A stretch of DNA of 64,000 bases from Gordionus sp. m RMFG-2023. Its lineage: Eukaryota; Nematomorpha; Gordioida; Chordodea; Parachordodidae. The stretch's first letter is position 1. The number at the start of each line of letters is the position of its first letter. Below the pieces are notes generated by a model. It saw only the letters and a program-made list of their open reading frames with translations. It was not told the DNA's origin and did not search any database. Made by a program: the position numbers and the translations under genes. This document shows, in pieces, positions 37,497 through 61,238 of the stretch. The stretch is taken from assembly GCF_954871325.1 (NCBI RefSeq), contig NC_088779.1, positions 9,860,846 through 9,924,845 of the forward strand, in the 5' to 3' direction.

Positions 37497-39782
37497 CAGG
37501 CGCATACGCCCCAAAACCTAAAAATGCAGATGACGGATTATATTTTTCAAAAATATTATTGTTAATATTCATTTATATATTTGTTAATATTTATTCCTAT
37601 CTCATATATATATATATTTAATTACATTTATTTTTCACATTCATCTACTTTATTTTATCAATTAATTTTTTCAAATTTTCCTTGGCGTAATATTTACCTA
37701 TTATTTTCAAATTTTAATGTCGTAATATTTACATATTATTCAAATTTTAATGGCGTAATATTTATCTAAATTTCTAGTCAAATAATAATTCTCCCTGAAA
37801 CTTATGTCTAACAGGGAGAAAGAAATTGCAAGCTTGTCCAACGAGATCTAGTCTCCGCCTTCAAACAGTAACAGCTTTTATGGAGTTAGAAGAGCCGATT
37901 ATTATTGCTATTACTGAAATATCACAATGGCTTGAAAGAAATATTTCCTCAGAAGCAAGAAAATTATTGGATTCAATACTTATTCCAAATTTTTTTTCTC
38001 ATTAGAATGTATTATTTAATTATAAAACTATTTTATGTAATACTTTTCAAAAACATGACATTTACTTGATTAAGAAGATGAGAATAGCGCAGAGCATTTT
38101 ATTAAAACTCAGGGAAATTAGAGCTAATGTTGATTCATATTTTATGTTATTGTTGAGTCAAAAGCAGAGCTATACGTGTTTAATATTTGCCCCCTCCCCT
38201 CGACTTGCAGCAAGCAAGCTCATCGTCAAAACATTAATAAAGGATCGGTATAAGAGTATTATAGAACAAAGGTCACCTCTCTTAGATACATTTTTAACCC
38301 AAATATATGAATGGTTTTTAATTCATTATGCAGCACTTACCAATCTGCAGATATTACTTCCACAAAAGTCTTCCAAACCTTTTTAAGATGGTGATAGAAA
38401 AAAAAATTTTTTTTATCATGTAGATGTTAAAGTATCTTATGATGCCTTATTAGCTGAATAACTATGGTTGATACAGTCCCCAAATATGCTATGGATGCTT
38501 TGCATTATTTCAAACACATTTTAGATTATATTCCTAATGTATTAAAATGGTTATATATATATTAGCAACTCTTCCCATTAGTAAAATAATGAGAAAACAC
38601 TCTCTTTTTTAAGAAGAATAACAGAGCCCTGCAGAGGTACCATTTGCAGGGCACGACCCGGATTTACTTTTGATTTTTATAGCTAATAATGCGATTTCAA
38701 ATATTTGGTTTTAAAATATATAGCCCTGCCAGGATATTTTTTTAAAAAAATTTCAGACCCAGCCCGGGTGTTTTTTAAAAAAAAAATTGAGGCCCGGCCC
38801 GAGTGTATTTTAAAAAAAATTAAAATACGGTCCGGCCTGGGGCCGGGCCTCAAGTCTCTGAAAACATACTTATGAAATGAAGTACAACTTCTGAAAATTC
38901 ATTAAATGGTTTGGATATTTTGAATATTCATAGGCATTTAATGCCAAGCAAGGATGAGATAATTGAAAAATTAGCTCAAAATATACAAAATACAATTATT
39001 CCTAAGAAACATTTTGTGATATTTCTAACATTAAAATTTTTTATACTTTATACATAAATTTTTAATGCTAAAAATATTCAAATTTCAATTTTGGGTCATT
39101 TAAGTGATTCATTTAGAGATCTGCAAAGTTAGGCCCGGCCCGGCCCGAACGGGCTTCGGGCCGGGCTCGGGCCTAATTCTATGTAAAATAATCGGGTTCG
39201 GGCTGGGCCGGGCCTAATATTTTAAAAAAAATTCGAGCCAGGTCGGGTCGGACCTTGGAATTTTTTTTAAATATATCTAAATTTATCAATTTTATATTGA
39301 TTTTTTTATGTAAAATAAAAATATTTGATTTTATTTATTGAAACTAAACGACCTTTTATTTTAAGTAATTATAAAAATGAATTTCTATATTTAAATAAAT
39401 TCGAACCGGGCCGGGTCGGTAAATTTTTTTAAAAAAAAATTCCGGTTCAGGCCGGGCCGGCTAAACTTTTTAAAAAAATTTCGGGTTCGGGCCGGGCCGT
39501 TAAAGTTTTTTAAAAAAATTTAGGGCCGGGCCGGGCTTGAAAAATTAGGCTCGATACAGACACTAATTCATATGGTGGTTATATTTTTATTTTATAATTT
39601 ACATTTATTTTATAGTTTTTCAATGTCGGTTTATATATATAATTTTTTTATAATTCACATAATTTAAAATTGTGTATTATAAAAGTTATTAGTCCTAATA
39701 AATTTATGCTTAATATTTTATAATATTTCTTAAAAAATTTTATTATCCCCCCATCCAGACCAAATTCCTGCGTACACGCCTG
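37497..39782 (+). mobile_element. hAT transposon copy 1, with MITE insertions
   Basis: Ends CAGGCGCATACG and CGTACACGCCTG are inverted, flanked by CTAATGTG at 37489-37496 and 39783-39790 (8-bp TSD, hAT hallmark). A relic transposase reads TSSRLQTVTAFMELEEP-like sequence near 37840-37960 and SQWLERNISSEARKLLDSI, as in the hAT region before the dimerisation domain. A 106-codon frame at 38066-38386 is part of it. The frame is interrupted and the copy is dead. GGGCC MITE sequence sits at about 38630-38860, and a second GGGCC MITE at 39114-39565. Confidence 0.85.
39114..39565. mobile_element. GGGCC-rich hAT MITE inserted in hAT copy 1
   Basis: It begins TAGAGATCTGCAAAG and ends GATACAGACACTA, and the body is a series of GGGCCGGGC/GCCCGGCCC blocks. 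The flanks share ATTCAT. The second hAT copy (47644-49387) has the empty site GTGATTCATATCGTGG at the equivalent position (complement of 47855-47870), proving this is a discrete insertion. Confidence 0.85.
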
Positions 39783-42542
39783 CTAATGTGCATCGCTAAC
39801 TAAGTGGATTATGTGCTAAAGTACTTCTTTTCTAAAATTATTACCCAATTTTTAAATAACTATCACACATTTAAACAAATATTTTATTTATATACTTTCT
39901 TACGAAATTTTAACTCTTATTATAATTAAATATTATATTTCCTGAATAATTAAAACATTTTATTATTATTATCTTTTTTTTCGCCTTAAGCAACAAAATA
40001 ACAAAAAATAAATTATATTACATATTACATATTAAAACCATATACACCTTCATTTTTGCCATTTTTGAATATACCAAGATTGTGCTTATTTTCTAATTAA
40101 CCTAATGTTCAATTTAGAATTATTCCATTTTAATTCTGAAATAAATGCAAAATCAAGGACTAACTTGAATAATTATTTGATTTTTTAATAAGAGAATCTT
40201 AAAAATGAAAGCTTTTATATTGACCTCCAAATTTTACTTAACATACATCGAGATTTAATTTCCAATATAGAGCAAATTATTAAAAAATTAGCATTATCGC
40301 AAGGTACATTAAATCTTCATTAATGAACGATATTGATTAACCTATTAAATCATCATATGTATAATTCTATATTTCATTTTGATTACATTTCGTTAAATAT
40401 AAAAATATTATTTGTGGCTATGTTATATTTTTATAAAAATAATTTGGCTTTTCACTATTATGATATAAATTTTGAATTACATTCAGTTTTTAAAAATTAT
40501 TAATAAATACATAAAATAGGAGGGGATGTACGGGAATACGAAAACAGAAAAATTTCTAAAGTGGGATCATATATACCCCCCCCCCCCCCATCGCCAAGTC
40601 TATGTAAAGAACGCAATATAAATTCGGATACGTAAATTCAATGAGGATGCCATTCATTTAGAATGATATAATACAAATTGATCTTTTCCTTCTGCAATCG
40701 AAATATAAGGGGAAGGGATAGATCCATTTCAGGAATCTCTCGATAGATTTGTGTTTTGCTTGGAAAGATTATTAAAGGATAGTTGAGGTGCTATCTGGTC
40801 ACAATATAATATTTCAATATCAAATTTTTTTTAAAATCCATATTAGCTTTTAAAGTTGGTAGGAAAATAACCTTTTACTTATTATATTTATGCAGAATAT
40901 TACTTGAATGATATGTCAAATTTTATTGTAACTTTTTTTAACATGAATAAAATGAAATTTGTTCCATTATATAAAGTTAGGTCTGGTAAAATATTTCGAT
41001 GTACATTGTCTGGACACAATAAATTCCTATCATTAAAATGCCCTTTTACAGAAATCTAGCACCTGAGATCGAAAATAGTACCATATACCAGTTTTAATAT
41101 CCACTTAGCAATTTCATCAAAATATGCCTAAATGATTGATTAACCCAAATATATATTCATATTCAGAGAGATAACTATGGGAAGACTCGAAGGTCCTAAC
41201 CAAATATTTTTAGCCCCCCCCCCTCTGAAGTATATGTCAAATTAGTAGAAAGAAAGAATCTATCTTTCAATGAGAGTATTTTTAAGAATATTTTCAATTT
41301 AAAGATTATAAAATTCTTAGGTATGTTAAGGCTGGGTATTATAACTTATGGCAAGTTCAAAGATTTTCAAGCAGGGCCTAAGCATAATACTGGAAGGCAT
41401 CATTGTTCATCAAAAATGGATAGAGACATAATATTTAATGGATATATATGCAAACCTCTCATTTAGAAAATAAATTGTGTGAAACCCCCGTAATCCCCCA
41501 ATCTAATATCTAAATTATTTTCTAATATATTGATAAAAATTTTATGAAAGAGTAATTATCTTTTATTTTTTTTAAAAAATATGTCCAATTATTAAAATTT
41601 TGGTAGAAATAAATATTTTTCTTATAAATAAAGCTTTGGTAGAAAGCATTTCTTTTCAAATATATTCGAATCTTGATAAGCTATTTTAATGATTTTCCTT
41701 CAACATCACATTTGGAGAAACTACTTAAAGTTAAACCAAGTTTTATTCTACTTTCATTTATTATTTAAAGGTCCAAAACTTTGAGTGAATTTCAATCTTT
41801 TTGATTTATTTAGGCTATCATTTGAAAATAATATAATAATTAACTTCTCAAATTTTTATTTATACTAATCTACAAGTTTTTCTTTTATTTGAATCTAAAC
41901 TTTAAAATCTAGTCTTCGCAATTTTGCAAGTGGAGCACTCAATTCTAGACCGACGATATAATTGATTACCTCACTTAAATAAAAAGTTGACATAAAATAT
42001 AATGTTGATATAAATATATTGCACTACATACCAGGCAATAGAGTGAAAATATTTAAATTAAATATAATTGTAGAATTTATGAACATAGAATATGATATAC
42101 AGTATGAAATATAGAGCTAATTTAACATTAGCCTGATTCAAGTTAAAATTGTTAATTTTTGGCAAACAATTATTCCATACCGATTATAGCAAATTACAAA
42201 ATATTGGGATATATTTCTTAACTTATCCCCATGGTGGCATCTTTGCTATGTCAATGTCTCGATTTAAGATAGCCCAAATAACTTATATTTTTAAATATAT
42301 AATTTTTGAACCCCCCCCCCCCCTCCCCTTCCTCTTCAATTATATTGGCTTAGATTATAAATTATATTATTCCTGTTATAAGTCAGGTTTCCTTCATATA
42401 ATTTTTCTTATATCTTACTTCATAAAAAAGTGTGATAAGATAATTTTATTCAATTTACAACAAAAATAAATGGAATATATATAAAACACTATACTATATA
42501 TATATATATAATAACATATCCGTAAAAATATCAATGTCATTT
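39783..42542. other. Intergenic, no gene recognised
   Basis: AT-rich DNA with long C tracts at about 40577, 41215 and 42309. The block 41770-41955 is repeated in diverged form at 63375-63545 (shared TTTATTTAGGCTAYCATTTG and ATTTGAATCTAAACT). No coding exon was supported. A 106-codon frame at 42149-42469 overlaps a C tract and has no family features. Confidence 0.5.
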
Positions 42543-43988
42543 TTACGCCAAAAATGCTTCAGAACTACTCATCGCGAACACTTTGCTCACCGGTAATTCA
42601 ACATTACTTTTCGAATACATACGATACAAATTGCATTCCAGATCGAGTCCCAAATTGGCTATTATGTTTTTAACACACATCAAGCGGGAATTATTTACTA
42701 AGCCACCAATCATTTTCTTCGGAGCATATTTCTTACCAAAACAATCGTCGATTATAGTTATGTCGATGAGGGTGTTAGGTTCTATATGATTAATTAAATT
42801 TCTGAATAACAATTCTGCTATAACCGTGGAATCGGCATAGAGGAACTCTATTGAGTAACCTTCCAAACGAGGTTTTAACATTCCGTAACCTACTATTTTA
42901 GGCAATCATTTGATGATGTCGTTGTCTTTATCAATTGCCATAATAGTTTCTTCGATGCATGCAATGGTTATTGTGTGTTCAAAATGATTTATAGCTTCTT
43001 CGAGAAACTGAGCACGAGGAATCGTATTTATTTGCGTATCGTACTCTATGATCGATTGTAGCAGCTCTTTTTGATTCATAGAAGTTGGTAGACTCTCTTG
43101 AATATTTGACAATTTTCTGAAAGTGTAGTTATTTGAAACAGGAGCACGAAATTTGAGTTTGAAGGAATTTATGACTCTTATAGTAAGTCTTCCATAATAT
43201 CTCGACACTGAATATTTAGAGAAAATAAGGAAATAATTATATATTTTAAATAAATAATATGTTCTTTATACTTCTAAATGCCACTTTCATCCCTAGTTTT
43301 TCGTTAGGTGCTATCCTTGATTCCAGGGCATTGATTCCTAAATTGCGATTTCCAATGTAATTCAAACGAACTTTCCATAATTGTCCACCTATTCCCTGAC
43401 ATCTATAAGCCTTCTTTACAGCGAATAGTCCCCCAAAAGCTTGGTCCTCGTTCATATTCATCGCAAATATTGTTCCTTTTAAATAAAATTAAAGAGAAAA
43501 ATATTTATTTATTTTACAAATATTTATAATATTATACCTATTATCTCTCCTTTTTTGTCGATAGCTACGATCCAACCGGATGGATAACAATTGTAAAGGG
43601 ACCTCAAATAATCCAAATGGGCTCGGAAGCCTAATTCTTTGTGTCTCCAATGGCATATCTCGGTGATTTCATCAGGATAAGGATTTCTGATCTCATACCT
43701 TATAGGTGGAACATATAAACTCTTAGAAGACAAATTTGAGTCATTGGCGCGGACCTCATAAATCATAAATCTTGATATATGAATCGGCTTGGTAAATAAG
43801 TCAATTGTATCCTTGTTGCTTTTAAATTCTATATCTTTGTCCGTTTTGTTAACTAACCTAAGTGAATCTGATTTAATGATTTTGGAAGAAGTTGATGCTT
43901 GATCCGAGATTCCACTGTCTTCCCCACCTTTTTTGTCGAATTTAGCCTTCGATACCTCATCACTTAAAGATAAATATTTCAATTCCAT
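42543..43988 (-). CDS. YitH-type GNAT acetyltransferase with an in-frame TGA (possible pseudogene)
   Basis: Three exons: 43538-43988, 43272-43475 and 42543-43207, with introns of 62 and 64 bp. The protein would be about 439 codons. Order of parts: a serine/lysine-rich N-terminus of about 90 residues; a GNAT fold with the acetyl-CoA loop AVKKAYRCQGIGGQLW; then the second GNAT-like domain found in bacterial YitH and in nematode relatives, with GYGMLKPRLEGYSIEFLYAD and a terminal NLYRMYSKSNVELPVSKVF. Substrate is unknown; some relatives act on small amines or acyl groups. A single TGA at 42906-42908 interrupts the frame just before GYGML. The same frame continues to a TAA at 42543, and the 8 codons around the TGA look like an insertion relative to the usual spacing. 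This could be a pseudogene, recoding, an error in the sequence, or an unrecognised tiny intron. Confidence 0.85.
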
Positions 43989-46900
43989 CGATATTTCAGG
44001 TTAGAAATTAATTGTTAATAAAAACTTTTTAATATATTATAATTAAGACAAGTTTAAAAAAAAAAATATAATTATGAATTCGAGAACAAATACCCGCTTT
44101 ATATAATACTACTTTTTATGATTATTAATAAATATCCAGTTTTTTCTCGATACTATATCTTTTCCCATTGTATCACCTTTATTTGAATTTCATCCTTTAA
44201 AAAATATAATACATAGAAATTCTTAATCGATCCCTTAAATAGACAATAGAATTTTTATGGGGCTTTAATCGCCTTACAATTGTCTATTTTTATTTTATTA
44301 CATAATATAAAGAAAAAATAATAATATAAAACAATTATAATCATTTAATATTTATCACTTTCCACGTGTTGCATGTAGTAGCATCATTGAGGGTAGCATA
44401 GGACCTCAAGTCTTCTCAAATTGGGCTTAATAAATCTTATAAAAAATATTTTAGAATTACTTGAAAATATTTTCTATAATTTAAAAAAAGATTGTAAAAA
44501 ATAGCGACACCATTGGTTGCATAATTATATTAATATAGTATTTTTAAAATTAATCGGTAAACAAATTTACCTTTATGTTAAAAAAAAATCCTGGGTTAAT
44601 ATCAGTGATCAATATTTACTCTTTGAACTCTTATTTAATTTACTATAGAATGATATATAATGCGGAATAATTTAATTTTCGATATCAAACATTACCTGAT
44701 AATTTTTAAGATTAATAAATTTAAGATAGCTGTAATATCCTGCACTTTCTATAAAAGATGACCAATTCAAATATGGGGGAGGGGGGGGGGGTTAAAAAAT
44801 TTAGAATTATTCTAGGAGCTATTTAAGATATAGGATTCAGAAATTTATTACGGCTAGTTATTTGATACGCAGCCAACATCCATTGCAGATCCGGAAATAT
44901 TTTTCAAAATTTTATCATATTCATTTATATTTTAAAATAATCATTTTTTATTAAATATAAACATATTCATCTACTGATTTAATTTATGAATTTGATTTAA
45001 ATTTTCCTTGGTTAATATTTTTCCGGTCAGGCATAGGTTTGCTTCCATTATTATGACGTCATATTTTTTTATAAGGTATTTGCAAAAAAATAATGTTTAT
45101 CTTTTCATGTTGGAAGGTTTAAATTTTGTTTGTCCAACTTTGAATGTGCAGAACATTGAATTCTATCAATAGAATTTGATGAAATCTGCGAAAAACATTG
45201 ATAAGTCAATTTAAAAATTTTATTGAATTATTTTTTGAATTTACAGATTGCCAAAACAAAAAGGGTATCAGTTCAATTGGGACACAGTACATAATGGGAT
45301 TCTAATATATGGATTATTGATAATATGCATTTAAAAAAGTATATATATATAGATATCTTTTTTTAAATTTATATAATTACTTGAAATATTTATTAACCAA
45401 ATTTTATGTAATCTTGGTATAAAATTGTCTGTAATAAAAATTATCCTTGAAGTTTATGTTCTAGATTCGAATTCCAGGATTATATATATTATAAGAATTT
45501 ATGAAATAGTCAAAGCTGTTACTTATTTTGCCTCCGGCTGTAGATGATAGAGTTTTCGATCTAAATCTGGTTGTCAAAAACTTTTTAAAATTTTTAAAAT
45601 GTATTCCAATTAAGAATTCTGGCTATTTCTGAAACTAAGCCCTCCCCTATTTTTAAAAAAAATTATTAGAACCCATAAAATAATATGGTTCAACATTTTA
45701 TATACCTTAAGTGATCAAATATTTCACCATTTTACCAAATGTGTGATAGGTTGAGTATTATAATGTTCTATATCCATTTTTTTAAATAATAATTCAGGAG
45801 TACATTTAATAAAAAGGGTTTATTTCTTGTATCTTAAATGGGAAATAGCAATGTAACAATGCAAATAATGATTATTTTCAATTATATTTTAACAATTTAT
45901 ATTGCGGATATATAAAAATTTGATATAGAAGAATTTATTTATTAAAAAAATATCATATGCAAAAAGGTGGATATAGAACACTAGCACCCAAAATTTTATA
46001 ATAATAGCAATTATTTGCAATGTAATAATATTATATTTTTTGCTATGCTCTTACTGATTCTCTATGAGAGGGAGGGGGAGAAGTTAGGAACCATTTACTT
46101 CTATTTTTCTTAGAGGAGAGGGGGTAGGCATTCAAAAGAGGGTTGGTTAAATTAAAAATAGACATTGTTATTGATCAAAGGTTAAAATAGTAAAAGATTC
46201 TCATTTAATATGAGATATTTATTTCGATTTTAATAATTAATTATATTTTAAGTCATTCACAGCAAACATTTTAATAGTTTTAGTTTATAAATGCTGGTGC
46301 CTAATTTGTAGATTTTGGTTAGTAACAACTAGTTGATTATCACCAACTAATATATTTGGTATTCCTAACCTAAATTATAATACCTGAAAAGTTTAATAAG
46401 GATTTTATTGGGTTACAAATCATTGCATATTTTAAGATTTGTCCATTAATATCATGGCGATACTATAATATAATGGGTAGACAAAATATTTAGGGGGGGG
46501 GGGAGGTAAATTTTGAGGGAGTTTGTCTCCAATAAATTTTCTATCATGTAGATGCCAATATATTATGATATAAATTTAAAATAATTATTACATCATTGTA
46601 AGAGTAACATTTAATTCTAAATTATCTGACGCTAGCGGGTTAAATTTTGCTTGCGCTTATATCATTTTTTATTATAGTATATAAAATACCTTAAAATAAT
46701 TAGATTACAATTATTTTTGCAAAATTATTACTTTCTTCTTTTTTATTTTATACCTTACTTGATTATAAATATGTTAACTACCATTAAGCGTAAAGAATAA
46801 CAATATATTAAGTGCTTTATCAAATATATTCACTACAAACTAATGATCGATATATATTTGCTTAATTTGTATATCTTATATTTGTTTGGAGAACGATATC

Positions 46901-47643
46901 ACGCTATTTCGAGCTTGATAATCTCTCAACTCAAGAAATGTTTAACTGAAGAAAATTTTTTAATTGCATGATACTTAAATTAAAAAAGCATCCGAAAGGA
47001 GTAGTAATAAAAGTTAGAGAGCTTGGGCTATGGTTATTCAAAAGTTTGAGTTATGGGTTAAGTTTTAAATTCGATTTTTAATAAAATTTGATCAATTTTT
47101 ATTAAAAACCTGATAGGTCATGTGATTATAAAAAAATAAGTAGAACTTTAATATAATCAGCTGCGGTAATTTCCCTTAGTTGAACCATAATCCTCGAGCT
47201 TACAGTAAACCCCGATAGGAATGATAGCTATATAAAATTTATTTAAATTATAGTGCGGTATAAAATTAAAAATTTTATTATGACATTTTTTTGATTGTTT
47301 GCAATAATAATTATCAATATAATATTAGTATAAATATTAATTATTTGTTTTTTCCCTGATTTCGTTTAAACGCATAGAATTTTTTTTAAATAGAAATTTT
47401 TATGGCTAATTTTTCAAAATCAATTTAGAGGTTGGTAAAATTACGATTAAAGTGTCGTCAAATTTGGAGCTAACATTTCTTATTTTTCCTAAACAAATTA
47501 ATCATTGATTAGTGTAAATACTGATTTGAGCAAAAAAAATTTTTTAAAAAAATGGTCTTAACTGAATATTATTGAAAAATATATGATTTTTAAGAATTCA
47601 TATCATATACCAACACTTAGAAAGTTGTTGAAATAATTTAAAT
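43989..47643. other. Intergenic, no gene recognised
   Basis: Low-complexity AT-rich DNA with G tracts near 44774-44791 and 46492-46502. No exons, RNA genes or bounded repeats could be supported. It contains whatever promoter serves the acetyltransferase, but nothing specific stands out. Confidence 0.5.
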
Positions 47644-49387
47644 CAGGCGCGTACGCAGGAATTTGGTCTGGGGGGATAATAAAATTTTTTAAGAAATATT
47701 ACTGTTAATTAAAAATACTAAGCATAAATTTATTAGATAACTTTTCTAATATACAATTTTAAACTAATGTGAATTAAAAAAATTATATATATAAACCGGC
47801 ATTGAAAAACTATAAAATAAATGTGAATTATAAAATATAAAGTAAATATAACCCACGATATGAATCACTTAAATGACCCAAATTGAAATTTGAATTTTTT
47901 GAGCTTTTAAAATATATAAAGTATAAAAAATTTAAATGTTGGAAATATAAATTAATAAACGAAAAGTTTCTTAGGAATAATTGTATTTTGTATGTTTTGA
48001 GCTAATTTTTTAATTAACTATCCTTGCTTGGCGTTAAATGCCTTTGAATATTTAAAAGATCCAAATCATTCAATCTACTTTCAGATGTTGTATTTCATAG
48101 GTATGTTTTTCACAGACTTGCAGGCCCGGCCCTTGAGCCGGACCGTATTTTAATTTTTTTAAATATACCCGGGCCGGGCCCGTAATTTATTTTAGAAAAA
48201 ATATCCGGGCCGAGCTGTATATTTTAAAACCAAATATTTGAAATCGCCATTATTAGCTATAAAAAATTCGGGCCGGGCCTGAAAATTTTATTTTCAAAAT
48301 AGCCGGGTCAGGCCTAATAATTTTTTATAAAAATCTGGGCCGTGTCCTGCAAATGGTACCGCTGCAAGGCTCTGTTATTCTTCTTAAAAAAGAGAATGTT
48401 CTCTCATTAGTTTACTAAAGAGCTGCTAATATATATAACCATTTTAATATATTGGGAGTATAATCTAAAATGTGTTTGAAATAAAAAGCATCCATAGCAT
48501 TTTTTGGGACTGTATCAAATAGTTAATCTTTTAATCATAGTTATTTAGCTAATAAGGCATCATAAGATATTTTAACATCTTCATGATAAAAATCTAAAAA
48601 ATTTTTATATTTTTTTTATATCACCATTTGAAAAAGGTTGGGAGAGGGGACATTTGTTTTATAATACTTTTCTACTGATCTTATATAAATGTTTTGACGA
48701 TGAGCTTGCTTGCTGCAAGTCGAGGGGGACAAATATTAAACACGTATAGCTCTGCTTTTGACTCAACAATAACATATAAAATATGAAATTCTTCAACAAC
48801 ATCAGCTCTGATTTCCTTGAGTTCTAATAAAATGCTCTCCGCTATGCTTTTGAAAAGTATTACATAAAATAGTTGTATAATTAAATAATACATTCTAATG
48901 AGAAAAAAAATTTGAAATAAGTATTGAATCCAATAAATTTCTTGCTTCTGAGGAAATATTTCTTTCAAGCCATTGTGATATTTTAGTAATAGCATTAATA
49001 ATCGGCTCTTCTAACTCCATAATAGCTGTTACTGCTTGATGACGGAGACTCGATTTCGTTGGACAAGCTTGCAATTTCTTTTTCCCTGTTGGACAAGGAG
49101 TTTCAGAGATAATTATTATTTGACTAGAAATTTAAATTAATATTACGCAACTAAAATTTGAAAATAATAGGTAAATTACGCCAAGGATGATTGATAAAAT
49201 AACTTAGTAGATGAATGTGATAAATAAATATAATTAAATATAAATATATATGAGATAGGAATAAATATTAACAAATATAAATTAATATTAACAATAATAT
49301 TTTTGAAAAATATAATCCGGCATCTGCATTTTTTGGCTTGGGGGGATTTGTCCCCCTGCCACCCCCTCCCCGCTGCGTACGCCAATG
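47644..49387 (-). mobile_element. hAT transposon copy 2 (inverted relative to copy 1)
   Basis: It is bounded by ATTTAAAT at 47636-47643 and 49388-49395 (8-bp TSD). Ends CAGGCGCGTACGCAGG and CTGCGTACGCCAATG match copy 1 in reverse orientation. It carries the same dead transposase (EEPIINAITKISQWLERN around 48900-49020, and ERTFSFLRRI near 48385-48420, the conserved hAT C-terminal ER.FS). A GGGCC-family block at 48110-48370 sits at the same internal position as in copy 1, so that insertion predates their separation. Confidence 0.85.
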
Positions 49388-49872
49388 ATTTAAATACAAA
49401 TATTTAACTTTATTATGGACTAAAAGTCAAAAGTAACGTTTATTTTTTCGTATAAAATTTGAAAAATTACAAGTAAAAAAAATAATAATTATGTTTTCTC
49501 ATCAGTTTATGATGATATATATAGTATTACAGTAATTGAAAACATTTGAATAATAAGGAAAATTAAAAACAAGAAAAATAACCAAAAAAGTAATTGATCG
49601 ATTAAAACACATTAGCGATAATAAACACATTCTTAATAAATAACAAACACATTCATATTATTTACCATAAATTTGAAAGAGGTATATTTTATAATAATTT
49701 GAAAGTGTTATAAAAAAAAGTTGCATATTGGGATACCTTTAATTGTGTTGAATTAAATGTTTTTTTTAAAAAAAATAACATTAAAAATCAAATGGTACAA
49801 TATGTTATAACGATTTATGTTCCTTTAAAAAAATACAAACAGTTTATTTCATGAGGATGGCGGAAGGCTTAT

Positions 49873-59734
<9,862 letters not shown>

Positions 59735-61238
59735 AATTTTTTTTCTTCCTTAAAAAAATTATAACATTTTCAAGGTTTAAAACTCTTCTAATTTTAAAAG
59801 AGTAATTAGAGGATGAATTTAATTATACTAGTTGTATAATTCTGATTTGAATTATTTTAAAAAAAAACATTAATAACAATCATTTTACATTATATCAATC
59901 TTATCGGTATTTTATGGGATTGGTTAATGATGAGAATTATATATGTACGTTTTATTTTTATCAGATTCAATTAAAGGAATTTAGAGAAATATAAGCAATG
60001 ATAAAAAGTTTGATTTTTTATTGGCACCCTTCATTTAATATGTAATTTATATAATAATCAATCTATTTGCTTTTGTCCTTTTTTTATTGGAAAGAAAGCC
60101 TTAACTTCATATAACTCTTTTTAAAATATTTTTATTTTAATTTAAGTGATGGAATTTATAATTTGGTAAACTCTAGAAATATAAGTTCTTCCCGAAACAG
60201 CCTTAAGAAAAACCTTTTCAATAAAAAAATGATTATTTTAGTCTTTCTTTCTCTCTCTCTCTCTAGAATTGTCGAGTCCAGAACCCCACTTCAAGCCCCA
60301 AATAATTTGAAAAGCCCGTTACTTATATCTCATCGAAATTACCAATATTTTTAATGTATTTATTTTTGTAATATAATAACAAGAATTATTCGTATTTTGT
60401 ACTGTAAACGTTACTTCAAAAAAGAACCTCATTACGTTTGAAAAAAAAACGATTGCCTTACTCATTATCTTGTGAAAGAGGGAATGCGTTACTCTCTAAT
60501 CAAAAAAAAGTAACATGTTACTCGTTATTTAAAAAAATACTAAATATTATATATAAATTTTCTTTTTTTACCCATAGATAATAAAAAAAAGTTATACAAA
60601 AATAATATATAGATCTTTTTATGATAATTTTTTATTTATTTTAAACAATTGATTTTCAAAATTTTGATCAGATAAGTTTTCAACACAGTTTTCGCTGTGT
60701 CAAACACACATTCAATTGGCGCGGAGGATGGGAGGATTTTATTATACTTAATAAATTAAAATATTTGGTGGAATTTATTAAAAATATATAAAGAATGGCA
60801 TCGTCTTTATTTTTTAAAAAATTCTTAGATCATCTTCGCAAGACTTCATTCATCAATTTTTTTTAAATCTTTATCGGAATTTAATCTGGTATGTGCGTTG
60901 TTATTTAATGAAACCAAAATATAAATTTTTTTAAATAATAATATAAAATTAGTACTGTAAAGTAACTTTGAAGTAACGTCGCTCGTTACCTTTTTTAACT
61001 AACCACTCATTGTTTGTTTCAAAAGGAAAGAGTAACAAGTTCACATTTTTTGAATAACGATTAACGCAAAACGTTTATTTAAAATTTTTTTTTAAAAATA
61101 GGTAAAAAAATATTTTATTATATATTATATTTTTTTTATTAATTTCATAAATAATTTAAGCCCAGTTTTAAATTCAGATTAACTACCAAAGTTCTTCATT
61201 TTTATTTAATTACTTCATTTTTATTGATTAATTTTATA
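59735..61238. other. Region upstream of the sodium pump gene, GTAAC-rich repeat
   Basis: It should contain the pump promoter and any 5' non-coding exon, but no specific element is recognisable. The stretch 60385-61075 is dotted with GTAACG and CGTTACT motifs, starting TACTGTAAACGTTAC at about 60399, like the block at 1490-1942. It is probably another non-autonomous DNA element. Confidence 0.35.
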
